Source: Prevotella disiens JCM 6334 = ATCC 29426
GTDB lineage: Bacteria > Bacteroidota > Bacteroidia > Bacteroidales > Bacteroidaceae
Direction of reading: 5' to 3'
Assembly (NCBI RefSeq): GCF_000613345.1
Contig: NZ_BAIS01000010.1
Coordinates: 1 to 55,851 of the forward strand
Length of the DNA: 55,851 bases
In this document: one piece after another, positions 28,332 to 37,660 of the stretch
Layout of the letters: the number at the start of each line of letters is the position of its first letter
How positions within the stretch are numbered: the stretch's first letter is position 1
Made by a program: the position numbers and the translations under genes
Notes under the pieces: generated by a model
The model's database searches: none
What the model was told of the DNA's origin: nothing
What the model saw: only the letters and a program-made list of their open reading frames with translations

Positions 28332-29611
28332 ATGACACGCAAGATTTACTTCGTTTTATTGATATTGAGTTTTAGTATGGCTACGTTTGCCCAAGTTAAT
28401 GAATTACAAACACTTGAACGTAGCTATAAATCAGCCGATTATGACGTTGTACGAGCCTATTCGGACTCTCTTTCATTGGCAAAAGAAAGAATAATGTTGA
28501 ATATTAATGCAGATAAAAAGACGGATGCTGCCACCGAATTTCAGCGCGCACGCCTCTTTTTACCGCTTACTTATCATCAAGATATAATACACAACGCATT
28601 CAATCTTAAAGACAATGATGCCTATGCTAACCATTTGTTAGACATTTATTTACATCGTCCTTCTTTGGTAAAGACGACAGACAGAGAGCTGAGAGGTAAG
28701 CAAGCGGCGAGCGTAGATGTGGAAACGCCTATTCAACAAGAATTCGAAATTGTTGATAAAGTAGCACCAACACCTGTTGAATCAGACTTTTCACCCATTC
28801 AAGTGATGGTTAGAAAGCCTAAGTTTTGGACTTACAAAGGCGACTATTCTTTGCAATTCTTGCAAAATTACTTTTCTGATAATTGGTATAAAGGCGGTGA
28901 AAGTAGCTATTCAGCTTGGCAGCAACTGTTTTTGAAGCCAATTATAACAACAAGCAAAAGGTGAAATGGGACAACCGTTTGGAATTAAAATTCGGTTTGC
29001 AAAGTACTAAATCCGACTCATTGCATAGTTTTAAGACGACCGATGACCTCATTCGCTTGACTTCAAAGTTTGGGTTGCAAGCCTCAAAAAAATGGTATTA
29101 TTCAGTTCAATTCGTAGGTTACACACAATTTACCCATTCCCATCGTTCCAACGACCCTAAGTTATACTCCGATATTTTAGCCCCTTTGAACCTCAATCTC
29201 TCACTCGGTATGGACTATACCATTGATTGGTTGAACCATAAATTAAAGGGAAATGCTCATTTTGCGCCTTTGGCTTACAATATAAAATACACTCGTTTGC
29301 TCGACCTTTCAGAACGCCTTGGCATTGATAAAGGGAAGCATATAAAGCACGATTATGGTTCGGAAATGACCATAGACTTTAAGTGGCAACTCATGGAAGC
29401 ATTGACATGGAAAAGCCGTTTGTATGCTTATACAACCTACAAGCGCATGGAAGTGGAGTGGGAGAATACGTTTAAATTCCAATTCAATAAATATATTGGT
29501 GCGCAAATCTTCATTTATCCACGTTTCGACGATGGTGTAACACGCGACAACAGCCATGGCTATTGGCAGTTGAAAGAATTTGCATCAATAGGATTTCAGT
29601 ATAGCTTTTAA
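28332..29611 (+). CDS. DUF3078 outer-membrane protein, frameshifted as sequenced
   Basis: A signal peptide (MTRKIYFVLLILSFSMATFAQ) fixes the start at 28332. The N-terminal third is alpha-helical, followed by a linker and the DUF3078 barrel-like region (WTYKGDYSLQFLQNYFSDNWYKGGESSYSA). The frame then breaks: the continuation LAATVFEANYNNKQKVKWDN is in another frame that stays open to 29611. Adding one T at 28916-28917 gives about 426 residues ending in an aromatic strand (SIGFQYSF) typical of outer-membrane insertion. The role of DUF3078 is not known. Downstream DNA holds the ~22-bp repeat family. Confidence 0.82.
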
Positions 29612-29698
29612 AAAACAATAGCTTTTGAAGCTCAAAACAGCCTATTTTGACGTGCAAAAGAGCCTATTTTGACATTCAAAACAATAGGTTTAGGTTTT
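29608..29698. repeat. Copies of the ~22-bp CCTATTTT repeat family
   Basis: Four consecutive units after the DUF3078 stop: AAACAATAGCTTTTGAAG, CAAAACAGCCTATTTTGACG, CAAAAGAGCCTATTTTGACA, CAAAACAATAGGTTT. They are spaced about 21-22 bp. Confidence 0.8.
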
Positions 29699-29768
29699 GT
29701 GTCGTATTATGCTGATTCTTACAAACTTGTAAAATTACCTTACAAAGATGAAAGAAATATTCCGAAAT

Positions 29769-29799
29769 TTGGTTAATTAATCCTTTATTCTTATCTTTG
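29769..29799 (+). promoter_or_regulatory. Promoter of sppA
   Basis: TTG at 29769-29771, 20-bp spacer, TATCTTTG at 29792-29799. The gene starts about 87 bp downstream, leaving an untranslated leader. Confidence 0.75.
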
Positions 29800-29885
29800 C
29801 ATATAATTAAGGTGTGAAGTCGAGTAAGAATAAAAGCTGTTAGACGAGCATTTTATCTTTAAATTGTAAGAAAATCATTAATTAT

Positions 29886-31657
29886 ATGAAGGACTTTTTA
29901 AAACATGTTTTAGCTACAATCATTGGTATTTTCCTTTTTGGATTAATAACAATCGCCTTTGCGTTCATTTCTATCGTGGGAATGGTGCTATCAACAACAG
30001 ATGATAAAACAGAAGTAAAGGACAACTCGGTGTTGGTGGTTAATCTTTCAGGACAGCTAACCGAACGAGTGGAAGAAGATATATTCAGCCAATTACGAGG
30101 CGAAGTACAGCAAGGAATTGGGCTTGATGATTTTATAAAAGGACTCAAAGAAGCCAAAGATGATGATAAAATTAAAGGCATTTACATAGAAGCAGGATTG
30201 TTTTCTTCTAATTCTTATGCGTCATTGCAAGAAGCCCGTAACGCTATTTTAGACTTTAAAAAGAGCGGTAAATGGGTGGTTGCCTACGGAGATAGCTACA
30301 CGCAAGGGGCTTATTATTTAGCTTCTGCGGCCGATAAGGTTTGGTTGAATCCGCAAGGCATGATAGATTGGCACGGATTAGCCACCCAACGTGTTTATTT
30401 GAAAGACATGCTTGGGAAGTTTGGCATAAAGATGCAAGTTTCAAAAGTGGGAGCTTACAAGAGTGCAACCGAGACGTTCACAGAAGAAAAGATGAGCGAT
30501 AGCGATAGAGCGCAGACTACTGCCTACCTGACAAGTATATGGAATAACATCACAAAAGAGGTGAGCAATAGCAGAAAAGTTTCGGTAGCAAAGTTGAACG
30601 AATATGCTGATAGCATGATAACCTTCGTCGCACCAACCGATTACATCAAATATAAAATGGCAGATAAACTCCTTTACACCGACCAAGTGAAGAAAGAAGT
30701 GAAGCAACTATTGGGCGAAGAAGCCGATGCCGACATCAATCAAGTTTCGCTTGCCGACATGAAGATTGATGATACAAACCTTGATGATGAAAAAATTGCC
30801 ATATATTATGCCTACGGAGATATTGTTGATAACCAAATAGCAGGACTTTTCGGTAACAATCATGTGATAGCTGGAAAGCAAGTATGTAGCGATTTGGAGG
30901 AAATGATGAACGATGACGACATCAAAGCAGTCGTTATTCGCATTAATTCTGGTGGCGGTTCAGCTACGCATCAGAGCAAATGTGGCATCAAATTATGGAA
31001 CTTAAAAAAGTAAAACCTGTTGTTGTGAGCATGGGCGGATATGCCGCATCGGGCGGATATTACATGTCTGCACCAGCCAATTGGATTGTTGCTGAGCCAA
31101 CAACCATAACGGGTTCTATCGGAATCTTCGGTATGTTCCCTGATTATAGCGGTTTGGCAACAGAAAAATTAGGATTAAAATTTGACCAAGTGGTAACCAA
31201 CAAGAACGCAGCATTCGGTTCTAATGTTCGACCATTTAATCCTGAAGAAATGAGAATGATACAAGCCTACATCGACAGAGGCTATGCCACATTTAAAAAT
31301 CGTGTAGCGCAAGGCAGAAAAATGACCATTCAGCAAGTTGAAAACCTTGCACAAGGGCATGTTTATACAGGCGAAGACGCTCTGAAAATTAAATTAGTCG
31401 ACCAACTTGGAGGCTTAGATGTAGCTGTTGCAAAGGCTGCTCAATTGGCACAAATCGACGATTATTGCACACAAAGTTACCCCAAACCAACCTCATGGTT
31501 TGAACAAATCATGGAAATGGAACCAACTGGCAATTATCTTGACGAACAATTGCGTGCTGGATTGGGCAATCTTTACGAACCATTCTCTTTCTTGAGAACA
31601 TTAAACCAGCAATCTGCCATTCAAGCACGATTACCTTATTACATTAATATAAACTGA
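29886..31657 (+). CDS. sppA: Signal peptide peptidase SppA (67K type), frameshifted as sequenced
   Basis: A membrane-bound serine protease that degrades cleaved signal peptides. An N-terminal membrane segment (about 8-38) is followed by the first domain with the catalytic Lys in KVGAYKSATETF, and the second with the nucleophile Ser in MGGYAASGGYY. The two parts lie in different frames. The first runs to 31013, but family sequence is lost after INSGGGSA, and the expected YASEQMWHQIMELK continues in the other frame to 31657. One extra T at 30965 gives about 590 residues, the normal length. It is an orphan promoter unit upstream of lpxK. Confidence 0.92.
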
Positions 31658-31701
31658 AAATGTAGCAGGTTGAACTTATAACCTGCTGACAACAAGGATA
31701 A

Positions 31702-32889
31702 ATGGAAGGCGACTTTATTAAATTACACAAATGTCTTTTACCCCTTAGCTGGCTTTACGGCTTAGGGGTTGGACTGCGTAATGAACTATTTGAACTCGGT
31801 GTACTGAAGAGTCGTAGCTTCGATGTTCCTGTTATTTCAGTTGGAAACATTACCGTAGGAGGTTCAGGAAAGACCCCACATGTAGAATATCTTATCCGAT
31901 TATTGAAAGATATAGCCCAAGTGGCAGTACTTTCGCGTGGATATAAACGGAAAAGCAAAGGCTATGTTTTAGCAGAAGAAGACACACCGATGGAAATGAT
32001 AGGTGATGAACCTTTCCAAATGAAACATAAATTCCCGAATATTCATGTGGCAGTAGATAAAAAAAGATGCGAAGGAATAGACCATTTAGTAGACGATGAG
32101 GAAACAAAAAATACCGATGTCGTTCTGCTTGACGATGCCTTCCAACACCGTTATGTAAAGCCTGGAATTAATATCCTATTGGTTGATTATCATAGACTTA
32201 TCATTTACGATAAATTATTGCCTGTTGGACGATTGCGCGAACCGCTATCAGGGAAGAATAGGGCAGATATTGTGATTGTAACAAAATGCCCAAAGGAACT
32301 CAACCCGATTGATTATCGAGTGCTAAGCAAAGCAATGAACCTTTATCCGTTCCAAGATTTGTATTTTACAACCTTCGAATATTGCAACTTAATCCCAGTA
32401 TTTGAAGAGGCAAAAGAAAAAGAAATTGCTTTGAGCGACATACATAAAACAAATGTTTTGTTGCTCAGTGGCATCGCTTTGCCCAAGCAATTGGAGGTAG
32501 ATTTAAAGCCTTATACCGAAGGAACAAAGGTAGAAACATTGGAATTTCCCGACCATCATTCGTTTAAAAAGAAAGATGTGGAACTCATCAACTCCATGTT
32601 TGAAGCAATGGAAACACCTAAAATAATCATTACAACAGAAAAAGATAAAGCACGACTTCTAAACTTAGAAAATTTAAATGATGAAGTAAAACAAAATATT
32701 TACGCACTTCCGATAAAGGTAAAGTTCATGCTTAATAAGGAAGAAAAGTTTAACGAAAAAATAATATCTTATGTACGAAAAAATTCAAGAAACAGCATCT
32801 TGGTTAAAGGAAAGGATGACAACAAATCCAAAGACAGCAATCATTCTGGGAACAGGGCTCGGACAATTAGCTTCAGAGATAACAGATAG
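31702..32889 (+). CDS. lpxK: Tetraacyldisaccharide 4'-kinase LpxK
   Basis: 395 residues. This inner-membrane kinase adds the 4'-phosphate to the lipid A precursor. It has an N-terminal hydrophobic segment, Walker A VGGSGKTPHVEYL (about 53-65), an LSRGYKRKSKGY motif and LLDDAFQHR near 150. The last ~39 codons run inside the next gene: the purine nucleoside phosphorylase starts at 32771 while this frame stops at 32889. The tail is hydrophilic (KGKDDNKSKDSN) and unlike a folded domain. Both reading frames look intact, so I treat the 119-bp overlap as real. lpxK - phosphorylase - thiL is a gene order familiar in Bacteroidales. Confidence 0.94.
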   Translation: MEGDFIKLHKCLLPLSWLYGLGVGLRNELFELGVLKSRSFDVPVISVGNITVGGSGKTPHVEYLIRLLKDIAQVAVLSRGYKRKSKGYVLAEEDTPMEMIGDEPFQMKHKFPNIHVAVDKKRCEGIDHLVDDEETKNTDVVLLDDAFQHRYVKPGINILLVDYHRLIIYDKLLPVGRLREPLSGKNRADIVIVTKCPKELNPIDYRVLSKAMNLYPFQDLYFTTFEYCNLIPVFEEAKEKEIALSDIHKTNVLLLSGIALPKQLEVDLKPYTEGTKVETLEFPDHHSFKKKDVELINSMFEAMETPKIIITTEKDKARLLNLENLNDEVKQNIYALPIKVKFMLNKEEKFNEKIISYVRKNSRNSILVKGKDDNKSKDSNHSGNRARTISFRDNR

Positions 32890-33580
32890 TTACGAATTTT
32901 CATATAAAGACATACCCAACTTCCCTGTTTCAACAGTAGAAGGACATGCCGGCTGCCTTATTTTTGGTAAGTTAGGTGGCAAAGACATTATGGCAATGAA
33001 GGGTCGTTTCCATTATTATGAAGGCTATAACATGCAGGAAGTAACTTTCCCAATACGTGTTATGCACGAGTTGGGCATAGAAACGCTCTTTGTTTCTAAT
33101 GCTTCTGGCGGTATGAATTCTGAATTTAAAATTGGTGATTTGATGATTATCACCGACCATATTAACTTCTTCCCTGAGCACCCATTGCATGGTCCAAACT
33201 TCCCAACAGGTCCTCGTTTCCCTGATATGCACGAGGCTTACGACCATAAACTCATTGAAAAAGCTGACGAAATAGCAAAGGAAAAGAACATTAGAGTTAT
33301 GCATGGCGTTTATACAGGGGTTCAAGGACCTACTTTTGAAACACCTGCTGAATACAAAATGTATCGTATTCTTGGTGGCGATGCGGTTGGTATGAGTACT
33401 GTTCCTGAGGTTATTGTTGCTCGCCACTCTGGTATTAAAGTGTTTGGTGTCAGTGTTATTACCGACTTAGGAGGCTTCGATGTACCTGTTGAAGTAAGCC
33501 ATGAAGAGGTGCAAGAGGCTGCTAATATGGCGCAACCACTCATGACAGAAATCATGCGTGAAATGATTAAGCGTGCATAA
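32771..33580 (+). CDS. Purine nucleoside phosphorylase (type I, trimeric)
   Basis: 269 residues. This cytosolic enzyme splits inosine or guanosine with phosphate to the base and ribose 1-phosphate. Motifs are ILGTGLGQLA (about 25-34), MKGRFHYYEGY near 77, the substrate loop FVSNASGGMN near 111 and the C-terminal TDLGG. The start MYEKIQETASWLK matches the usual N-terminal helix before the phosphate loop, so the overlap with lpxK is not caused by an over-long call here. Translation is probably coupled to lpxK. thiL follows after 27 bp. Confidence 0.94.
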   Translation: MYEKIQETASWLKERMTTNPKTAIILGTGLGQLASEITDSYEFSYKDIPNFPVSTVEGHAGCLIFGKLGGKDIMAMKGRFHYYEGYNMQEVTFPIRVMHELGIETLFVSNASGGMNSEFKIGDLMIITDHINFFPEHPLHGPNFPTGPRFPDMHEAYDHKLIEKADEIAKEKNIRVMHGVYTGVQGPTFETPAEYKMYRILGGDAVGMSTVPEVIVARHSGIKVFGVSVITDLGGFDVPVEVSHEEVQEAANMAQPLMTEIMREMIKRA

Positions 33581-33607
33581 CCTTATTATAAGAATTCATA
33601 CAAATAT

Positions 33608-34708
33608 ATGGAAATAAAAGAATTGGGCGAGTTTAAACTGATAGAGCGCTTAACAAAAGATATTAAACCCGAGAACTCATCTACTAAAATGGGGGTAGGC
33701 GATGATGCTGCGGTATTATATTACGGCGATAAGGAAACGCTTGTGAGCTCACATCTATTTATGGAGGGCATACAGTTCGACCTTACTTACATTGATATGC
33801 GCCATTTGGCTTATAAATGTGCCATGGTTGCTATGAGCAATATCTTTGCAATGAATGGTAAACCGCGCCAAATGGTTGTATCAATTGCATTGGGAAAGCG
33901 CATAAAGGTGGACGACCTCGACCAATTCTATGAAGGTTTGCGCACGGCTTGTGCCAAATGGAAGGTTGATATAGTAGGTGGCGATACAACTTCTTCGTAC
34001 ACTGGACTTGCAATCAACATCACTTGCATCGGTGAAGCGATGAGCAATGAAGTTGTTTACCGTAGTGGAGCAAAGCCAACCGACATTATTTGTGTGTCAG
34101 GAAACCTCGGTGCTGCTTACATGGGTCTGCAAGTTTTAGAGCGAGAGAAGGTGGTTTATTATCAGCAAGTGGAAGAATTTAACAAGAAATTAAAGGCTGC
34201 ACAAGCTGAAAATAATAAAGTTCAGTTGGATATTTTGAAGACTGAGCGTGAGAGTATCGAGAATTTTCAGCCTGAATTTTCAGGAAAAGAATACCTCATT
34301 GACCGCCAACTGAAGCCTGAAGCCCCTGGAGAAGTGTTGCAACAACTCTTGGAAGCTGGCATCAAACCTACGGCAATGATTGATATTTCCGATGGTCTTG
34401 CAAGCGATTTGAAGCACATTTGCAAGGAAAGTCGTGTGGGTTGTCGCATTTATGAGGATAAAATCCCTATCGATTACCAGACGGCTGCTACTTGCGAAGA
34501 GTTCAATATGAACCTTACCACGGCAGCTTTGAGTGGGGGAGAAGATTATGAATTGCTTTTTACCATACCTATTGGCGACCATGCAAAGGTGGAAGGAATG
34601 AAAAATATTCGCCAAATTGGTTATATTACGGAAGAAAAATTAGGCGAATACCTCATTGCTCGCGACGGAAACGAATTCCAATTGAAAGCGCAAGGGTGGG
34701 GAGAATAA
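33608..34708 (+). CDS. thiL: Thiamine-monophosphate kinase
   Basis: 366 residues of the PurM/AIR-synthase-like fold. It phosphorylates thiamine monophosphate to the active diphosphate. Motifs are MGVGDDAAV near 27, metal and ATP-binding MSNIFAMNGKP near 77, VGGDTTSS near 124 and SGGEDYELLFT near 310. It is slightly longer than many ThiL because of a helical insert near 180-215 (EEFNKKLKAAQAENNKVQ). It ends the lpxK run and is closed by a terminator. No TPP riboswitch is visible, in keeping with its place inside an operon. Confidence 0.95.
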   Translation: MEIKELGEFKLIERLTKDIKPENSSTKMGVGDDAAVLYYGDKETLVSSHLFMEGIQFDLTYIDMRHLAYKCAMVAMSNIFAMNGKPRQMVVSIALGKRIKVDDLDQFYEGLRTACAKWKVDIVGGDTTSSYTGLAINITCIGEAMSNEVVYRSGAKPTDIICVSGNLGAAYMGLQVLEREKVVYYQQVEEFNKKLKAAQAENNKVQLDILKTERESIENFQPEFSGKEYLIDRQLKPEAPGEVLQQLLEAGIKPTAMIDISDGLASDLKHICKESRVGCRIYEDKIPIDYQTAATCEEFNMNLTTAALSGGEDYELLFTIPIGDHAKVEGMKNIRQIGYITEEKLGEYLIARDGNEFQLKAQGWGE

Positions 34709-34724
34709 CTAATACTTTATCATT

Positions 34725-34759
34725 AAAAAGCCAGACTCGTCATTGCGTCTGGCTTTTTT
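34725..34759 (+). terminator. Rho-independent terminator after thiL
   Basis: AAAAAGCCAGAC pairs with GTCTGGCTTTTTT around a loop of about 10 nt. Confidence 0.92.
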
Positions 34760-34892
34760 GTTGCCTTTCCTTTGTTTTCCCGCTTCGATGGGTTGATAAT
34801 ACTTACTTCTTGACTGTCAGTTAGTTTGCTAAAAATAGCCAAAAATACACCTTGTAAATAAAAGTTAATATGAAAAAAACTTCACATTTTAT

Positions 34893-34923
34893 TTGTCAGT
34901 TTCAAAAAAAACACCTACCTTTG
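34893..34923 (+). promoter_or_regulatory. Promoter of tRNA-Phe
   Basis: TTG at 34893-34895, 20-bp spacer, TACCTTTG at 34916-34923, followed by CAC. The tRNA begins 44 bp downstream. Confidence 0.8.
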
Positions 34924-34967
34924 CACTCGCAATTCGGAAATGATATTTAATTAACGAAAAGCAGAAT

Positions 34968-35040
34968 GGTGCCATAGCTCAGTTGGTAGAGCAAAGGACT
35001 GAAAATCCTTGTGTCCCCGGTTCGATTCCTGGTGGTACCA
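34968..35040 (+). tRNA. tRNA-Phe (GAA)
   Basis: A 73-nt cloverleaf. Acceptor GGTGCCA pairs with TGGTACC, with discriminator A at 35040. The D arm is GCTCAGTTGGTAGAGC, the anticodon arm AAGGA-CTGAAAA-TCCTT with anticodon GAA, and the T arm CCCGGTTCGATTCCTGG. The 3' CCA is not encoded. It has its own promoter and terminator. Confidence 0.97.
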
Positions 35041-35052
35041 CTCCTCCTTTCA

Positions 35053-35087
35053 TTAGGGCGGTTCTCATAGAGTCCGCTCTTTTTTTA
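35053..35087 (+). terminator. Terminator of tRNA-Phe
   Basis: AGGGCGG pairs with TCCGCTCT (one mismatch) around TTCTCATAGAG, followed by seven T. Confidence 0.75.
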
Positions 35088-35471
35088 TGCCCATTTTTTT
35101 CTGTCGAAAATTATAAAATGCGGCTCAGAATAATCGGTGTGGAAATTTTCTTGCACGTTTATAAAGTTACAATGGTTTTAATTATCCTTATGTATTTAAG
35201 GAGAAAGACGATAAAATGTTTGTTTTCTAAGGAAGCGGTCAGCAATAAGGTGTAAGGGCGGAATTTTTTTGTAAGCTCAACAACTCGATTTCTGTTTTAA
35301 CAAGCAATTGCCCTATCTTTGAAAATATCCTTTTTTGTTATGAGGAACGGAATAAATTCTGCCCTTACACCTTATTGCTAACTGGCTTCTATAAGGCTAT
35401 TGCAAGCATACTGATAGGGATAAGAATGAAACAAATGCATCATATTTTTCTTTTTTAGCCGTTTTTACTTC
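35088..35471. repeat. Intergenic region with an inverted GTAG-type palindrome pair
   Basis: No gene is supported. Two degenerate palindromes (heads GTAAGGGCGG near 35252, minus strand near 35343-35368) face each other. They are bounded by AGCAATAAGGTGTAAGGGC (35241-35259) and its complement at 35361-35379, so the whole 140 bp can fold back on itself. The left unit keeps the loop motif AAGCTCAACAACTCG. Confidence 0.75.
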
Positions 35472-36251
35472 TTATAATGTCCATAACAATTCGGTAAGAC
35501 CTGTCGATTGATTGAGAGAAGATAGGTCGTGGTTGGCGAATTGAAATCCTTCGTATTCAAAATTCAGTAATTCCTTTGTTTTTTTCAACTTATTTTCTAT
35601 GATGAAACGTGTCATTGCGCCTCGGCAACTTTTGGCATAGACGGTTACATTCTTGAGTTTGTCGCCTGCTTTCACTTTGAAAAGCGGCTGAACAACATGT
35701 ACTTCTTTTAGTATTCGCTTCCAATCGAAAAGGTGTTGATACTCTTCGGTGGCAAGATGAACCAATATTCCGTCGTCGGCTTTTACCGAATTGATAAGCA
35801 CATCTGTGAGTATTGGTTTCCAATATTCAAACATATTTTGTTCATCGTTGCAGTTTAGCTTCATTTTTCCTTCCAATCGGTAAGGGTGAATCCTATCGGT
35901 TGGTCGCAAGACACCATAAAGGAAACTAAGAATCCATAGCTTTTCTGCTGCAAAAAGATAGTCTTCTGGTTTGAAATTTTCTGCTTTCAGACATTTATAG
36001 GCTTGTCCGTAATAAGCCAAAATAGCTGGTATTTTGGCTTGTTCATTAAAGAAATCGGCGTATCGTTGTTTGGTTTCTTGTGCCAAACTCTTGCTGCATT
36101 TCAATTGTTCTTGCAACTCTTCCACCGAGCGTTCGTTTAGTTCCAATGCAAATTTATTCGCTTCCGTTCCAAATCTTGGTTGTGTTGTGTTGGGCAGCTG
36201 CACATCGGTAGCAGTGTTCATTATCTTTGCCGAGGCCAATATGATTTGCAT
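35472..36251 (-). CDS. yaaA: Peroxide stress protein YaaA (DUF328/UPF0246)
   Basis: 259 residues. The YaaA family binds DNA and lowers iron-driven damage during peroxide stress in E. coli. The N-terminus is MQIILASAKIMN, with FGTEANKFALEL and FLYGVLRPTDRIHPYRLEGKMKL in the middle and VYAKSCRGAMTRFIIENK near the end, all family-typical. Intact and full length. It starts 2 bp after the stop of the phosphatase gene, so both are in one transcript. Confidence 0.93.
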   Translation of the reverse strand: MQIILASAKIMNTATDVQLPNTTQPRFGTEANKFALELNERSVEELQEQLKCSKSLAQETKQRYADFFNEQAKIPAILAYYGQAYKCLKAENFKPEDYLFAAEKLWILSFLYGVLRPTDRIHPYRLEGKMKLNCNDEQNMFEYWKPILTDVLINSVKADDGILVHLATEEYQHLFDWKRILKEVHVVQPLFKVKAGDKLKNVTVYAKSCRGAMTRFIIENKLKKTKELLNFEYEGFQFANHDLSSLNQSTGLTELLWTL

Positions 36252-36253
36252 AA

Positions 36254-36763
36254 TTATAGATTGTGTTTCTTTTTAAGTGAATTGTATAATCCTTTGCACC
36301 CGTCTTCTATCAAATCCAATGCGAAATCGAAGGCTTTTGCATCGCCATAGTAGGGGTCAGGAACCGCAGTTTGCCCTTTATATTGTTGAAAGAAGTTGCA
36401 CATTTTCAGCACTTTACCACGCTCTTCAACGCTTTTGGCTTGGCTACAAACGTCAGCATAGTTTTCTTCGTCCATGACAACAATGTAGTCGAAGTTTTCA
36501 AAATCAATATTTCTATTGAATTGTCGTGCTATATGGTCGATTTTATAGTTTCGTTTTGCCCCATGTTCTCGCATTCTTCGGTCAGGCAAATCGCCTACAT
36601 GCCAGTTGCCCATGCCTGCCGAATCGATGTAAAAACGATGCGCAACGTGTTCATTTTCAACTAAATGCTGCATAATAGCATTTGCTGCTGGCGAGCGACA
36701 AATGTTACCTAAGCAAATAAACAATATTTTTATTTCTTCTTTTTCTTCTTTATATTTGTCCAT
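36254..36763 (-). CDS. Low-molecular-weight protein-tyrosine phosphatase
   Basis: 169 residues. The signature CLGNICRS (Cys near 17) forms the phosphate-binding loop and the general acid Asp sits in VPDPYYGD near 137. It is cytoplasmic. Bacterial members act on tyrosine-phosphorylated proteins, often exopolysaccharide kinases, but none is nearby here. It leads a two-gene unit with yaaA. A -7-like TAAATTTG on the minus strand lies at 36784-36791. Confidence 0.92.
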   Translation of the reverse strand: MDKYKEEKEEIKILFICLGNICRSPAANAIMQHLVENEHVAHRFYIDSAGMGNWHVGDLPDRRMREHGAKRNYKIDHIARQFNRNIDFENFDYIVVMDEENYADVCSQAKSVEERGKVLKMCNFFQQYKGQTAVPDPYYGDAKAFDFALDLIEDGCKGLYNSLKKKHNL

Positions 36764-36912
36764 AACTTTATTATTTCTTGCTACAAATTTACATTAAAAA
36801 GCGTAATCCCATGATTTTTAGTAGTTATACTTTGCTAAAACTAATTTTCATGCACTGCTTATCGCTATTTGTAAGTTTTTATAAAATCACCAGAGAGAAT
36901 AATGGTGAAAAA

Positions 36913-36990
36913 ACGAAATAGCCTGTTTTGAAATGCAAAAGTGCCTATTTTATGCTTCAAAATAGGCTCTTTTGAAATTAAAACAGGTTT
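36913..36990. repeat. Copies of the ~22-bp CCTATTTT repeat family
   Basis: Contains AATAGCCTGTTTTGAAATG, CAAAAGTGCCTATTTTATG, CAAAATAGGCTCTTTTG (inverse) and AAAACAGGTTT in about 78 bp of the spacer between two minus-strand transcription units. Confidence 0.75.
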
Positions 36991-37021
36991 GATGGTTTTT
37001 GTGGGCAACGTTTTTGTCTTG

Positions 37022-37660
37022 CTACAACGGCAAAATAAAATTTAGATTGAACACATAGATGACAGAATAGAAGAGTTCTATTGCTAAGATGTAGAGCGGA
37101 AATAGCTTTGCGCCAAGAATAATTCCAAAGGAAAGGGCATTATAGGTTTTCGCAAGCGTGTTTAATCTGCCACTCGAAACACCATAGGACAACGAAACAA
37201 AGGTAACGATGAAGGTTATGGAAGGTATGAAACCGATGGAAAAACTACTTGGAAACAAGCTGCCTGTAACGCTTAACAATGGGGCTTCGGGTAGGGCTAC
37301 AAGGAGGAAAAGCAGCATGAAGAATACAAAAACTTCTAATAAAATTAAGCGCAAAGCAACTTTTTTTCGATAAGAAAACTTTGCGAATGTAGCTTTTCCT
37401 TTCAGCAATGCGTTTAAGATTTCATACAACCCTGAGGCTTTAAAGGTGCCAAATGCGACGATGCCCAGCAGCAACCACACCAATAAATCGGTTTTAAGGT
37501 TGTTGGTAAACTGCCCTATGAACCAACGAATGCCGCTACTACTAAGTAAAGAATGTACATTGATTTCAGGGAAAATGGCAGCTACTAACCATGAACCAAA
37601 CACGATTAGCAACTGCAAACCTATTAAAATCAATGCGATTATTCCATACTTATTCTTCAT
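37022..37660 (-). CDS. Multi-pass membrane protein of unknown function
   Basis: 212 residues with about five hydrophobic segments (roughly 7-29, 60-80, 103-125, 138-160 and 175-205). The stretch LSSSGIRWFIGQFTNNL near 40-56 recalls the AbgT transporter family, but the protein is less than half that length, so I do not assign it. It overlaps the response-regulator gene by 11 bp and is the last gene of the kinase - regulator - membrane protein unit. This suggests it is co-expressed with the signalling pair. Confidence 0.65.
   Translation of the reverse strand: MKNKYGIIALILIGLQLLIVFGSWLVAAIFPEINVHSLLSSSGIRWFIGQFTNNLKTDLLVWLLLGIVAFGTFKASGLYEILNALLKGKATFAKFSYRKKVALRLILLEVFVFFMLLFLLVALPEAPLLSVTGSLFPSSFSIGFIPSITFIVTFVSLSYGVSSGRLNTLAKTYNALSFGIILGAKLFPLYILAIELFYSVIYVFNLNFILPL

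Noticed and set aside
32771..32889. Another single-base loss ending lpxK too late
   Set aside because: The base needed would fall in the A6 run that is also the conserved start of the phosphorylase, and would break it.
34983..35255. 90-codon open frame over the tRNA gene
   Set aside because: It begins inside tRNA-Phe and continues through its terminator.
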